45,144 nucleotides of DNA, from contig NZ_QRNF01000028.1 of assembly GCF_003474435.1 (NCBI RefSeq), positions 1 through 45,144 on the forward strand, read 5' to 3'. Shown here piece by piece: positions 17,656 through 26,903 of this stretch. The position numbers were made by a program, and so were the translations under genes. Source of the DNA: Ruminococcus sp. AF46-10NS. Its GTDB lineage: Bacteria > Bacillota > Clostridia > Lachnospirales > Lachnospiraceae. A model generated the notes under the pieces. It did no database searches and was not told the DNA's origin. It saw only the letters and a program-made list of their open reading frames with translations. Numbering within the stretch: position 1 is the stretch's first letter; each line of letters begins with the position of its first letter.

Positions 17656-19460
17656 TTATTCTTCCTCTTTTTCTTCCTTCTCAGACTCAAGATCAAGTCC
17701 CAGCTCATGAAGCTGTGCCTCACTTACCTGGCTTGGTGACTGAGTCATCAGGCAGGAAGCATCTTTAACCTTCGGAAAAGCGATAACGTCACGGATGGTA
17801 TCTGCCTTTGCCATAAGCATAACAAGTCTGTCAAGACCGTATGCAAGTCCTGCGTGTGGCGGAACTCCGTATTTGAAGGCATCCAGAAGGAATCCGAACT
17901 GCTCATGTGCAGCTTCTTTTGTGAAGCCAAGTGCCTCAAACATTCTTTCCTGAATATCATCCTGATGGATACGCACACTACCTCCGCCGATCTCATTTCC
18001 GTTAAGAACAATATCGTAAGCTTTTGCACGGACTTTTCCAGGATCAGTATCAAGAAGCGGAAGATCCTCCTCCATCAGCATGGTAAACGGATGGTGCATA
18101 GCTGTGAAGCGGTTCTCTTCCTCACTCCACTCAAGAAGTGGAAACTCTGTTACCCATACGAAACGGTACTCATTTTTATCAAGAAGATCCATCTGTTTTG
18201 CAAGCTCAAGACGAAGTGCTCCCAGTACATCGTATACAAGTTTAGTCTTGTCTGCTGCGAAAAGAAGCAGATCTCCCGGCTTACCATCCATAGCTTTTAC
18301 AAGGGCATCCATTTCTTCGTCTTTCATGAATTTGGCAAAGGAAGATTTTCTGGTTCCGTCTTCTGCAATGGCAATGTATGCAAGACCTTTTGCACCATAT
18401 CCTCTTACAAATTCAACAAGTTTGTCAATTTTCTTTCTCGGCATGCTCCCTGGCCTTCTGCGTTAATACCACGAACGCTTCCGCCGTTTTCGAGAGCACC
18501 TGTGAATACACCGAAACCGCAGTCTTTCACAATATCACTGACATCATGAAGTTCCATGCCAAACCGCATATCCGGTTTGTCAGAACCGAAACGATCCATA
18601 GCTTCCTGCCAGGTGATTCTCTGGATCGGAAGTTTTACATCAATATCCAGAACTTCTTTAAACAGGAATGCAAGATATCTCTCATTAACATCAATAACAT
18701 CGTCTACATCTACGAAAGAAAGTTCCATATCGATCTGCGTGAACTCCGGCTGACGGTCAGCACGAAGATCCTCATCTCGGAAACATCTTGCGATCTGGAT
18801 ATAACGGTCAAATCCGGAGCACATCAGAAGCTGCTTGTACAGCTGTGGAGACTGCGGAAGTCCGTAGAAGCTTCCCGGATGAACACGTGATGGTACCAGA
18901 TAGTCTCTGGCTCCCTCGGGAGTACTCTTTCCAAGCATTGGTGTCTCGATCTCAAGGAATCCCTCGCTTGCGAAAAACTGTCTCGTAAGCTGTGCAACCT
19001 TACTCTTCATCATGATATTTCTCTGAAGATCCGGTCTTCTTAAATCAAGATAACGGTATTTCAGACGGATCTCATCTTTTGTCTTGCTGTTCTCTTCAAT
19101 CGGAAATGGCGGTACATCTGCCTCAGCAAGAACACGGAGAGCTTTTACACGAAGCTCGATCTCACCTGTTGCAAGATTCTCGTTAACTGCACCTCCACGT
19201 TTCTCTACGGTACCTGTTACTGCGATAACAAATTCGCTGCGGAGTTTACCTGCTTTTGTAAAGCCTTCCTCATCAATACTGCCATTCTCAAAAATCAGCT
19301 GCATGATTCCGGAACGGTCACGAAGATCTACAAATACAAGACCTCCTTTATTTCTGGCTTTTGCCACCCATCCCATTAATGTTATTTCTTTTCCGACCAT
19401 CTCTGTGGTCACTTCTGCACATCGGCAGGTTCTGTGCAGTCCCTGCATACTTTCAGCCAT
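17656..19460 (-). CDS. aspS: Aspartate--tRNA ligase (frameshifted in this sequence)
   Basis: Charges tRNA-Asp with aspartate. The N-terminal OB-fold (MGWVAKARNKGGLVFVDLRDRSG), class II motif 2 (RCFRDEDLRADRQPEFTQID) and class II motif 3 (GLAYGLDRLVMLM) are all present. The frame breaks at about 18444: the upstream part ends ...RGINAEGQGA and the downstream frame resumes MPRKKIDKLVEF, which is contiguous in AspRS. Adding one base (GCATG to GCAATG) gives a 601-residue protein of normal bacterial length. The GAD insertion domain lies around the break. A GAGGAGG site precedes the ATG at 19460. Since no other aspS is visible and the gene is essential, a sequence error is the simplest reading. Confidence 0.93.
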
Positions 19461-19541
19461 CTCTTTATCCTCCTCTGACTATTTTTATTTTTCATAGTCA
19501 TTTTAATTTACTCTGCTATCTCCGTTTTTCAGGCAGGCATT

Positions 19542-20795
19542 TCAGTCTCTGTTGAAAAATTCTACATACTCTGTATAACCGTCTGCTGCCAGCTGATCTT
19601 TCTGGAACTTTTTATTCTTTTTCATAATGGAGATATTGATCTGTGTACCGGCACTTCTCTCTTCTGTTGCCTGTTTCAGAATGTTAAGAAGCTTATCTGC
19701 CGGCATATTTTTCTCGATCAGGTATGCTTTTTTACCGTTCTTGGTCGGGATCTCATAGCCTCTCTCAAGAAGCAGCATAACTATTCTCTCAAATCCAATG
19801 GAGAAACCGCAGGCACAGGTATTATTGCCTGTAAATTTACCGATCATCTCATCATAGCGTCCGCCACCGCCAACACTTCCACCAAACTCATCCATGGAAA
19901 TCTCGAAGATCGGACCTGTATAATAGGACATTCCTCGTACCAGTGTCGGGTCAAAGGACATCTTGAAGTCTGCTGTTTTTACAGATTCTACTGTATTGAT
20001 GATAGTCTCAAGATCCTCTGCAATGCCTGCATCCAGAACATCGGAAAGTTTCTCTTTAATATAACGAACGCCCTCAACATCATTGGTGATCTCACGGAAA
20101 AGTCCCAGATAAGTGTCAATGCTCTCTTTTGCAAAGCCCTCTTTTTCAAGCTCCTCTGCTACACCCTCGATACCGATCTTGTCCATTTTGTCAAGAATGA
20201 TGAATACCGTGTCAAAACTCTCTGCCGGAAATCCGCTGTACTGGGCCATTGCTTTCAGAATTCTTCTGTCGTTGATACGGATCGTAAAGTTGTGGAAATC
20301 CAGTTTTCCAAGAAGTGTTGTAGTTGCAAGTACAAGTTCGATCTCAGCCAGGTAAGTCGGTTCGCCCAGGATATCAATATCGCACTGCATAAACTGACGG
20401 AAACGGCCTCTCTGAGGGCGGTCAGCTCTCCATACATTTCCCATCTGAAGTGCCTTAAATGGAGCAGGAAGCTCATTGGCATTGTTAGAATAATATCTGG
20501 AAAGCGGTACAGTCAGATCATAACGGAGACCGGAATCAGTCAGATCGTTCTCACATGTTGCTGTATCCAGTTTCAGTTTCTCGCCTCTCTTCATGATCTT
20601 AAAGATCAGTTTCTCATTCTCTCCGCCCTGCTTACTGCAAAGATTCTCAATATGTTCTACACAGGGAGTCTCAATTGCGGAAAATCCAAATGTTCCGTAA
20701 GTCTCTCTGATCATATTCATTACATAGTTACGGATTGCCATTTCCTTTGGTAAAATGTCCTTCATTCCTGTAACCGGTTTCTTTTTTAATGCCAT
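19542..20795 (-). CDS. hisS: Histidine--tRNA ligase
   Basis: The 417-residue class II synthetase has motif 1 (RNYVMNMIRETYGTFGFSAI), motif 2 (GNVWRADRPQRGRFRQFMQCDID), the two histidine-specific motifs (LVRGMSYYTGPIFEI and GGGGRYDEMIG) and motif 3 (GFSIGFERIVML). A short C-terminal anticodon domain follows. The frame is complete. A strong AAAGGAGG site precedes the ATG at 20795. It sits between the HD-GYP gene and aspS, and the upstream HD-GYP frame overlaps its start. Confidence 0.96.
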   Translation of the reverse strand: MALKKKPVTGMKDILPKEMAIRNYVMNMIRETYGTFGFSAIETPCVEHIENLCSKQGGENEKLIFKIMKRGEKLKLDTATCENDLTDSGLRYDLTVPLSRYYSNNANELPAPFKALQMGNVWRADRPQRGRFRQFMQCDIDILGEPTYLAEIELVLATTTLLGKLDFHNFTIRINDRRILKAMAQYSGFPAESFDTVFIILDKMDKIGIEGVAEELEKEGFAKESIDTYLGLFREITNDVEGVRYIKEKLSDVLDAGIAEDLETIINTVESVKTADFKMSFDPTLVRGMSYYTGPIFEISMDEFGGSVGGGGRYDEMIGKFTGNNTCACGFSIGFERIVMLLLERGYEIPTKNGKKAYLIEKNMPADKLLNILKQATEERSAGTQINISIMKKNKKFQKDQLAADGYTEYVEFFNRD

Positions 20796-21363
20796 AGTTT
20801 CCTCCTTTATGAATCACCCTCTGAAATGCAAGGAATACCTGCATATCAAAGTTTTTAATCTCATCGATCATAAGCCGTAAGACCTCATTGTCCTCAAGAG
20901 CTTTCCTGTATGGTCTGTCCATACTCAGTGCCGCATATACATCACAAACCCTTAAGATTCTTGCTCCCACAGGGATCTCTCTTCCGCTTTTGTTGCTGGG
21001 ATAGCCGCTGCCGTCATAATTCTCATGATGATAAAGAATACTTTCCAGCACATACTCCGAATACCCCTGATCCTTCAGGATCTCATAGCCCAATGTGGAG
21101 TGCATACGAACATACTTCAGTTCCTCAATGACCATCGGATTCTGTTCCTGTCCGTTGATATATCCCTCAAGCTTCAGCTTGCCAATATCATGAAGCATTC
21201 CTGCAATAGCCAGCTGATAGCATTCCTCCTCACCAAGGCCAAGCTCCTTCGCCACATCATAGGCAAGGTTACTGACAACAACTCCGTGCTTCAGCTCTGC
21301 GGAAAAATCCATTTCCAGGATCCGATCCTGCGTATTTTCATTTATCTTCTGTACGCTTTTCAA
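20728..21363 (-). CDS. HD-GYP domain phosphohydrolase
   Basis: This 211-residue protein has the HD-GYP signature: LAIAGMLHDIGKLKL, then HHENYDGSGYP, then ILRVCDVYAALSMDRPYR. Such domains hydrolyse cyclic di-GMP or related nucleotides; the product and any partner are not shown by the sequence. The start is a TTG at 21363 preceded by AAGGAGAG, 21 bases after the hemZ stop. The frame runs 68 bases into hisS and encodes an unusual tail (residues about 190-211) made from the hisS ribosome site and N-terminus. The true C-terminus may therefore lie near FLAFQRVIH, with the overlap caused by a lost base. Confidence 0.82.
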   Translation of the reverse strand: MKSVQKINENTQDRILEMDFSAELKHGVVVSNLAYDVAKELGLGEEECYQLAIAGMLHDIGKLKLEGYINGQEQNPMVIEELKYVRMHSTLGYEILKDQGYSEYVLESILYHHENYDGSGYPSNKSGREIPVGARILRVCDVYAALSMDRPYRKALEDNEVLRLMIDEIKNFDMQVFLAFQRVIHKGGNYGIKKETGYRNEGHFTKGNGNP

Positions 21364-21384
21364 GGATCCGTCTCTCCTTTCGAT

Positions 21385-22913
21385 CTACAGCCACTTTGTA
21401 ATGCCCTCACGTTTTCTCTCGATCATCTCATCAATACGTGTAATATAATTGGTAACATCTTTTACATTCTCCACACGCTCGATCCTCTGTCCGTGATCAA
21501 ACACAAGTTTGGAAGAACCACCTGCACCCAGTGCGATGATCGGCTGCTTTTCCTCCATAATCAGTATATTGTAAATCCCTGCTTTGTCAACCTCAGAATA
21601 ACCGACATTCTCAAAATTCCCCTTCATATTCTTCTGTCTGTAAAGATAATAAGGGCCCATTCCCATTTCGTAAGCAGTTTTCATGGTCAGGTTCATGATC
21701 TCCTGATTATTCTCGAAGGTCATTTCCTGGTATTTGTCGCGGAAAATATTCAGTCTTGCCGCACGCTTCACTGCAAGGGAATGTACAGTCAGACTGTCCG
21801 GCCTGAGGGCTTTTACCTCATCCAGTGTATGCTGGACTTTTGTGATATCTTCTCCCGGAAGTCCTACGATCAGATCCATATTGATATTGTCAAAGCCAGC
21901 TTCTCTTGCCATATAAAAAGCATTTTTTGTCTGCTCTACTGTATGGCGTCTGCCAATAATATCCAGCGTTTCCTGATTCATAGTCTGAGGATTTACGGAA
22001 ATCCTTGTAACCGGAAATTCCCTGATTGCCTGGAGCTTCTCTAAAGTGATACTGTCCGGCCTTCCTGCCTCAACAGTAAACTCCTCCAGCTCTTCACACG
22101 GAAAATATTCCGTGATAGCAGAAAGAAGTCTTCTAAGCTGATCAGGTTCCAGCGTAGTCGGGGTTCCACCGCCAATATAGACAGTGTCTAATTTTCTGTT
22201 TTTCATCATACGCGAAACTGCCTGAATTTCTTTGATTAGGGCATCCAGATAGTCCTCTACATATTTGCGCCATCGCTCCAGCGGATAGGAACTGAAAGAA
22301 CAGTACAGACATATACTTGGGCAAAAAGGAATTCCCACATAAAGACTGTATCCATTTTCATAATCAATATTCTTCAGAATATCCCTCTCACGGTTCGCAA
22401 TGGTAACTGCAAGAGCTGTTTTCTCCGGGCTCACCAGATACTGTTCTCTCATATATCTGGCAATATCCGTATTCTTCATCCCGGATTCCAGCATTCCCAT
22501 AGCCATCTTTACAGGACGGATACCTGTAAGATTTCCCCAGGGGAGACTCTTTCCTGTTGCTCTGGAAAGCATCTGATACAGGGCATATTTGATGGCATCT
22601 TTATTTTGTCTGCGGGTGTCATGGGCATCATCGCAAGAAATAAGGGCATCCGAAGCTTCTCCACTGGATTGCCCTTCTGTCACAGCTCCATGAGCTGTCT
22701 GTTTATCGATTCCATTATCGTAACTGATGGCATAGCTCCCTCATCACGTAAAACCCGGAAACGGATATCATAATCCGCCCCATCCTCCTCATAAAGAGAA
22801 GTGATCTCATTTCCGGGATAAAACGCTTTGATCAACTCATACACATCATGTTCAAAATCTCTGTTCTGAAACAAAATGCCAATTCTATACAAATGGATTA
22901 TACCTCTTTTCAT
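21385..22913 (-). CDS. hemZ: HemZ, oxygen-independent coproporphyrinogen III oxidase-like radical SAM enzyme (frameshifted here)
   Basis: The C-terminal 430 residues contain the radical SAM cluster motif CPSICLYCSF (CxxxCxxC), the TVYIGGGTPTT stretch and the HemN-like DLIVGLPGED. The N-terminal part (LIKAFYPGNEITSLYEEDGADYDIRF) is the domain specific to HemZ, but it sits in another frame. The frames meet at about 22682 (MEL, then TEGQ). One added base gives about 509 residues, close to family size. The start is uncertain: the ATG at 22913 overlaps the end of the MBL gene, and a TTG at 22892 with AGAGG upstream is an alternative. The family name implies haem synthesis, but many anaerobes carry it without a haem pathway. 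Confidence 0.85.
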
Positions 22914-23514
22914 AACCAATGGTTGTAGATGTATCATGTCCCGGAAATACCTCTGTATCTTCCGGCAGTGTATCCACAAGTTTGTGAAGACTTCTTACGA
23001 TCTCTGTGGAACTTCCTCCCGGAAAATCCGTGCGGCCAACAGATCCGCAAAACAGCGTATCTCCGCTGAAAAGAACATCTTCATCTTTGATATAATAACA
23101 ACAGCTTCCCTTAGTATGCCCCGGTGTATGAAGCATCTGAATGGAAAATCCGGCTGCTGCAAAAATCTGTCCATCATCCAGAAGAACATCCGGCTTTATG
23201 GAACAGGCTCTTCCATAAACAGCGGTCATGTTTACCGTCGGCTCTGCCAGCATCGCTTCTTCCTGTCTGCATGCATAAACCGGGACCTGATATTTTTCCT
23301 TCACTTCCTTTACAGCCATAATGTGATCAAAATGGCCATGTGTAAGAAGGATTCCCACAGGTTTTCCCTGCATGGTATTTACTTTCTGAAAAACTTTCTC
23401 AGCATAATCACCCGGATCCACGATCAGCATTTCACCGGTTTCTTTATTTTTCAGAAAATAGCAGTTGGTAAATACCTGGCCCAGCACACACTGCTGCATT
23501 TCAAGCTTACTCAT
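22885..23514 (-). CDS. MBL-fold metallohydrolase, glyoxalase II-like
   Basis: The 209-residue protein has the metal ligands in order: THGHFDHI (HxHxDH), HTPGHTKGS, FSGDTLF and FPGHD near the C-terminus. This is the single-domain clade typical of Firmicutes hydroxyacylglutathione-hydrolase-like proteins, which lack the substrate-binding extension of true GloB. GGAGGAG precedes the ATG at 23514. It lies between rel and hemZ, and its last codons overlap the likely start of hemZ. Confidence 0.93.
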   Translation of the reverse strand: MSKLEMQQCVLGQVFTNCYFLKNKETGEMLIVDPGDYAEKVFQKVNTMQGKPVGILLTHGHFDHIMAVKEVKEKYQVPVYACRQEEAMLAEPTVNMTAVYGRACSIKPDVLLDDGQIFAAAGFSIQMLHTPGHTKGSCCYYIKDEDVLFSGDTLFCGSVGRTDFPGGSSTEIVRSLHKLVDTLPEDTEVFPGHDTSTTIGYEKRYNPFV

Positions 23515-23536
23515 AAAATCTCCTCCGTTTATCGGG

Positions 23537-25864
23537 TCAGCCCGTTGTTCTTTCTACATCAATAACGCTCTCAACCTGGCGAATCTTCTCGATCAGAGAG
23601 TTCAGCTCCTGCTTGCTGCATACATTAAATGACATAGAGATCGTAGCACGTTCCTGCTTGTTGGTGCGGCTGTTAATGGAACGGAGATCAATCTTCCTCT
23701 CTGTAAAGATCTTGGAAATATCTACCAGAAGTCCTGTACGATTGTTTGCATAAACCTGGATTTCTGCCTCATATTTCTCGGAATCCGACTTATCCGGCAT
23801 CTGCCACTCCGCCTCAATAAGACGCTTCCGGTCAATCTCGGGCATATTCAGAACATTCACACAATCTGTACGGTGGATAGTTATTCCTCGTCCTCTCGTA
23901 ACAAAACCCACGATCTCATCGCCTGGAATCGGGCTGCAACATTTTGAAAAACGTACTGCCACATCGTGGATACCTTTTACCACAATACCACTCTTGCTCT
24001 TGGCAATGTGAAGCTTCTCCTGGGATTCGGAAGCCGCTTCCAGAACCTGCTCATCTGTGAGATTCTTCTTATGCTCTCTCTCATAAGCCTCTACAAGTTT
24101 ATTGAACACCTGGCCTTCTTTCAGGCCGCCATGTCCGATGGCTGCCAGAACAGAATCCCAGTCACGGAAACCATATTTATGCATTACAGATTCCATATAC
24201 TGTGGTTTCGTATAAAGACCTGGTTTAAATCCTTTCGTCTTGGCATACTGGTTCAGCATATCCTTGCCCTTCAGGATATTATCTTCTTTCAGTTCTTTCT
24301 TAAACCACTGGTTGATCTTGTTTTTGGCCTGTGTGCTCTTTACGATCTTCAGCCAGTCACGGCTCGGCCCCTGTGAATTCTGGGATGTGATAATTTCAAT
24401 ACGGTCACCGTTTTTGATCTTATATTCGATAGGAACAAGTTTACCATTAACTCTGGCACCTACCATCTTGTTTCCTACTGCACTGTGCACGCTGTATGCG
24501 AAATCGATAGGTGTGGAGCCATTTGGAAGAGTTTTTACATCACCCTGCGGAGTAAAACAGTAAACACTGTCTGCAAAAAGATCCAGATCATTCTTCAGAA
24601 GGCTCATGAACTCCCTGTTATCAGACATGTCCCGCTGCCACTCCAGAATCTGGCGTAGCAGTTCAGCTTCTCTTCCTCACTCTTACCCGGTTTCTTGCCA
24701 TCAGATGTTTCTTTATATTTCCAGTGGGCTGCAATACCATATTCCGCTGTTTTATGCATCTCAAAAGTACGGATCTGGATCTCAAAAGGCTGTCCGTTAG
24801 GGCCGATCAGAGTTGTATGCAGAGACTGATACATGTTAGCTTTCGGCATTGCGATATAATCTTTAAATCTGCCGGGAATCGGCTTATACATCTCATGAAT
24901 GACACCAAGTGCAGCGTAACAGTCCTTCACGGTGTCCACTATAATACGGACTGCAAAAAGGTCATAAATCTGGTCAATGGTCTTGTCCTGGTTAACCATT
25001 TTCTTATAGATGCTGAAGAAATGCTTCACACGGCCGTCAACCTGGGCTTTGATGTTGGCATCCTCCATGTGCTTCTTTACCTGTTTCACAATAGCGTTGA
25101 CAAATTCTTCTCGGGCACTCTTACGGAGGGCAACTTTTTCTACAAGGTCATAATAGACATCCGGTTTCAGATATTTAAGGGAAAGATCATCCAGCTCCAC
25201 CTTGATCTTGGAAATACCAAGTCGCATGGCGATCGGGGCATAGATATCCATGGTCTCCCTTGCCTTCTCCTGCTGTTTCTCCGGACGCATATACTGCAAG
25301 GTACGCATATTATGAGACGGTCTGCAAGCTTGATAAGGATAACTCTGATATCCTTGGCCATGGCAGGAACATCTTTCTCAAGTTCTCAGCCTGAACCTCT
25401 ACCTTATCCTTGGAATAGGACAGCTGTCCCAGCTTGGTAACACCATCTACAAGAAGAGCAACTTCGGAACCGAATTCCTTCTCCACTTCTTCATAAGTCA
25501 TCCAGGTATCTTCCACTGCATCATGAAGAAGACCTGCCACAATGGTCTCCTTATCCAGCTCAAGATCTGCCAGGATGATTGCCACACAGAGAGGATGAAT
25601 GATATAAGGCTCACCGGATTTACGCTTCTGATCCTTATGCGCCTCACTGGCCACTTTATAAGCCTTTTCGATCATGGAAATATCTGCAGACGGATGATAC
25701 TTCCTTACACTCTTTATCAGTTCTTCATAGAGAACCTCCGGACTTGTAAAGTCATGCATGGATTTTACCGCCGCATCTGCCTTTTTGACAGATTCCAGTT
25801 TTTCTTTTTCTTCTTCCTTCTGTATTCCAATGTTCTGTTTTTCTGTATTCTTCATCTCCGCCAT
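23537..25864 (-). CDS. relA: Bifunctional (p)ppGpp synthetase/hydrolase Rel (three frameshifts in this sequence)
   Basis: The gene is split into four frame segments that join into one 776-residue Rel protein when one base is restored at each of about 25364, 25314 and 24659. The hydrolase domain has GLLHDAVEDT (His114, Asp115). The synthetase domain has YDLFAVRIIVDTVKDCYAALG, then RFKDYIAMPKANMYQSLHTT and EIQIRTFEMHKTAEYGIAAHW. TGS (VYCFTPQGDVKTLPNGSTPI) and C-terminal ACT (VYANNRTGLLVDISKIF) domains follow. The RFKD motif marks a bifunctional Rel. It makes or degrades the stringent-response alarmone in response to stalled ribosomes. The ATG at 25864 has GGTGGGA upstream. The coding sequence between breaks is intact, so error rather than decay is likely. 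Confidence 0.92.
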
Positions 25865-25978
25865 TAAATCCCACCTGCCTGTGCACAATTTCCTGTTACT
25901 GCTCACTTCATGTCCGGCAACGCCACACTGCTGCGATCACACAACAGCCCACATCCCTTTCCAGCTGACAGAAAAATA

Positions 25979-26502
25979 TTATTTTCCGTCATAACGGATC
26001 ACAGATGCTACATCATAACCTTTCAGACGTTCACGTCCCTTAAGTCCTGCAAGCTCCATGAGAAAAACAACTTTTACCACAACACCACCAAGCTCCTCTA
26101 CAAGCTTAATGGCTGCTTCTACGCTTCCACCGGTTGCAATAAGATCATCAATGATAACTACTTTCTGTCCTGGCTTGATGGAATCCTTGTGCATCTCGAT
26201 AGTTGCACTTCCGTATTCCAGATCGTAAGTTCTGGAAACTGTCTCACATGGAAGTTTTCCTGCCTTGCGGACCAGAACAAATGGTTTATGAAGATTGTAT
26301 GCGATCGCATGCCAAAAATAAAGCCTCTGGACTCGAGTCCAGTGATCACATCAAAATCAACATCTTTCAGACAATCCTGCATGGAATCAATAGCAAGCTG
26401 TAATCCATCTGCATCCTGAATAACACTGGTAACATCACGGAAAATAATCCCTGGCTCTGGAAAGTCCGGGATACTTCTTACATATTCTTCTATTTTTTTC
26501 AT
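25979..26502 (-). CDS. apt: Adenine phosphoribosyltransferase (frameshifted in this sequence)
   Basis: Converts adenine and PRPP to AMP in purine salvage. The N-terminal part reads [20 protein letters not shown] and [10 protein letters not shown], and the PRPP-binding loop [17 protein letters not shown] lies in the other frame. The break is near 26307, where ATGCGATC should be ATGCCGATC (Met-Pro-Ile-Ala). One added base gives a 174-residue protein, the normal length. The ATG at 26502 is chosen because GGAGGT lies just upstream; an ATG four codons earlier overlaps that site. It lies upstream of rel, separated from recJ by the repeat-rich spacer. Confidence 0.92.
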
Positions 26503-26676
26503 AATAACCTCCATTGGCGTAATTTGTCAATCAGATGATAGATAGTATAGCACTTTTTCTGTAGGGAATCAATGTGCAACCCGACAGAACTCGCGTGAAT
26601 GCGACAGGTTATTAGCTGCATATTGACCAGTACGCAGCTTTTCTCTGTAATTTTTACCTCTTGTTTGTCAAGTAGC

Positions 26677-26763
26677 TATTCGCAATCCGCTTTGCTATGC
26701 AGCTCTACATCAAATAACTACTCCTCCGTTATTCGGGTCAATCGGATATTCGCAATCCGCTTT
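26677..26763. repeat. Tandem imperfect modules upstream of structured repeat copy B
   Basis: TATTCGCAATCCGCTTT occurs at 26677-26693 and again at 26747-26763, a 70-base period. The intervening segments are diverged copies, each ending in an AATAACT-CTCC-GTTATT-type hairpin (first module near 26713-26735, second in copy B near 26783-26800). The spacer between apt and recJ (26503-26903) is built of these modules plus copy B and holds no gene. Confidence 0.65.
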
Positions 26764-26777
26764 CGCTACTTGCTCAT

Positions 26778-26896
26778 AACCGAATAACTGCTCCGCAGTT
26801 TATCAGGAGGGGCTTGTACCCCTCCTGATACAAGTAAGTCCCACCCACTGCTTATTGCTCCTCGCAATTGAAGCAGGGGACTTACTTGATTCGGTT
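26778..26896. repeat. Structured repeat, copy B (complete), four-way-junction fold
   Basis: AACCGAAT (26778-26785) pairs with ATTCGGTT (26889-26896), closing three arms. Arm I is AACTG/CAGTT (26786-26800). Arm II is ATCAGGAGGGG/CCCCTCCTGAT (26802-26829, 11 bp). Arm III is AAGTAAGTCCC/GGGACTTACTT (26832-26842 with 26877-26887), enclosing CTGCTTATTG paired with CAAT and AAGCAG. Bases 26787-26895 are identical to 1-109. It lies between recJ and apt. The pairings are visible directly; whether it acts as DNA or RNA is not. Confidence 0.85.
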
Positions 26897-26903
26897 AAAA
26901 TAT

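Noticed and set aside
20796..21400. T-box or riboswitch upstream of hisS
   Set aside because: hisS follows the HD-GYP gene without a leader, and no T-box motif or specifier stem is visible.
25167..25361. Separate short minus-strand gene inside rel
   Set aside because: Its N-terminal residues (MAKDIRVILIKLADRL) are the missing piece of Rel between two one-base losses.
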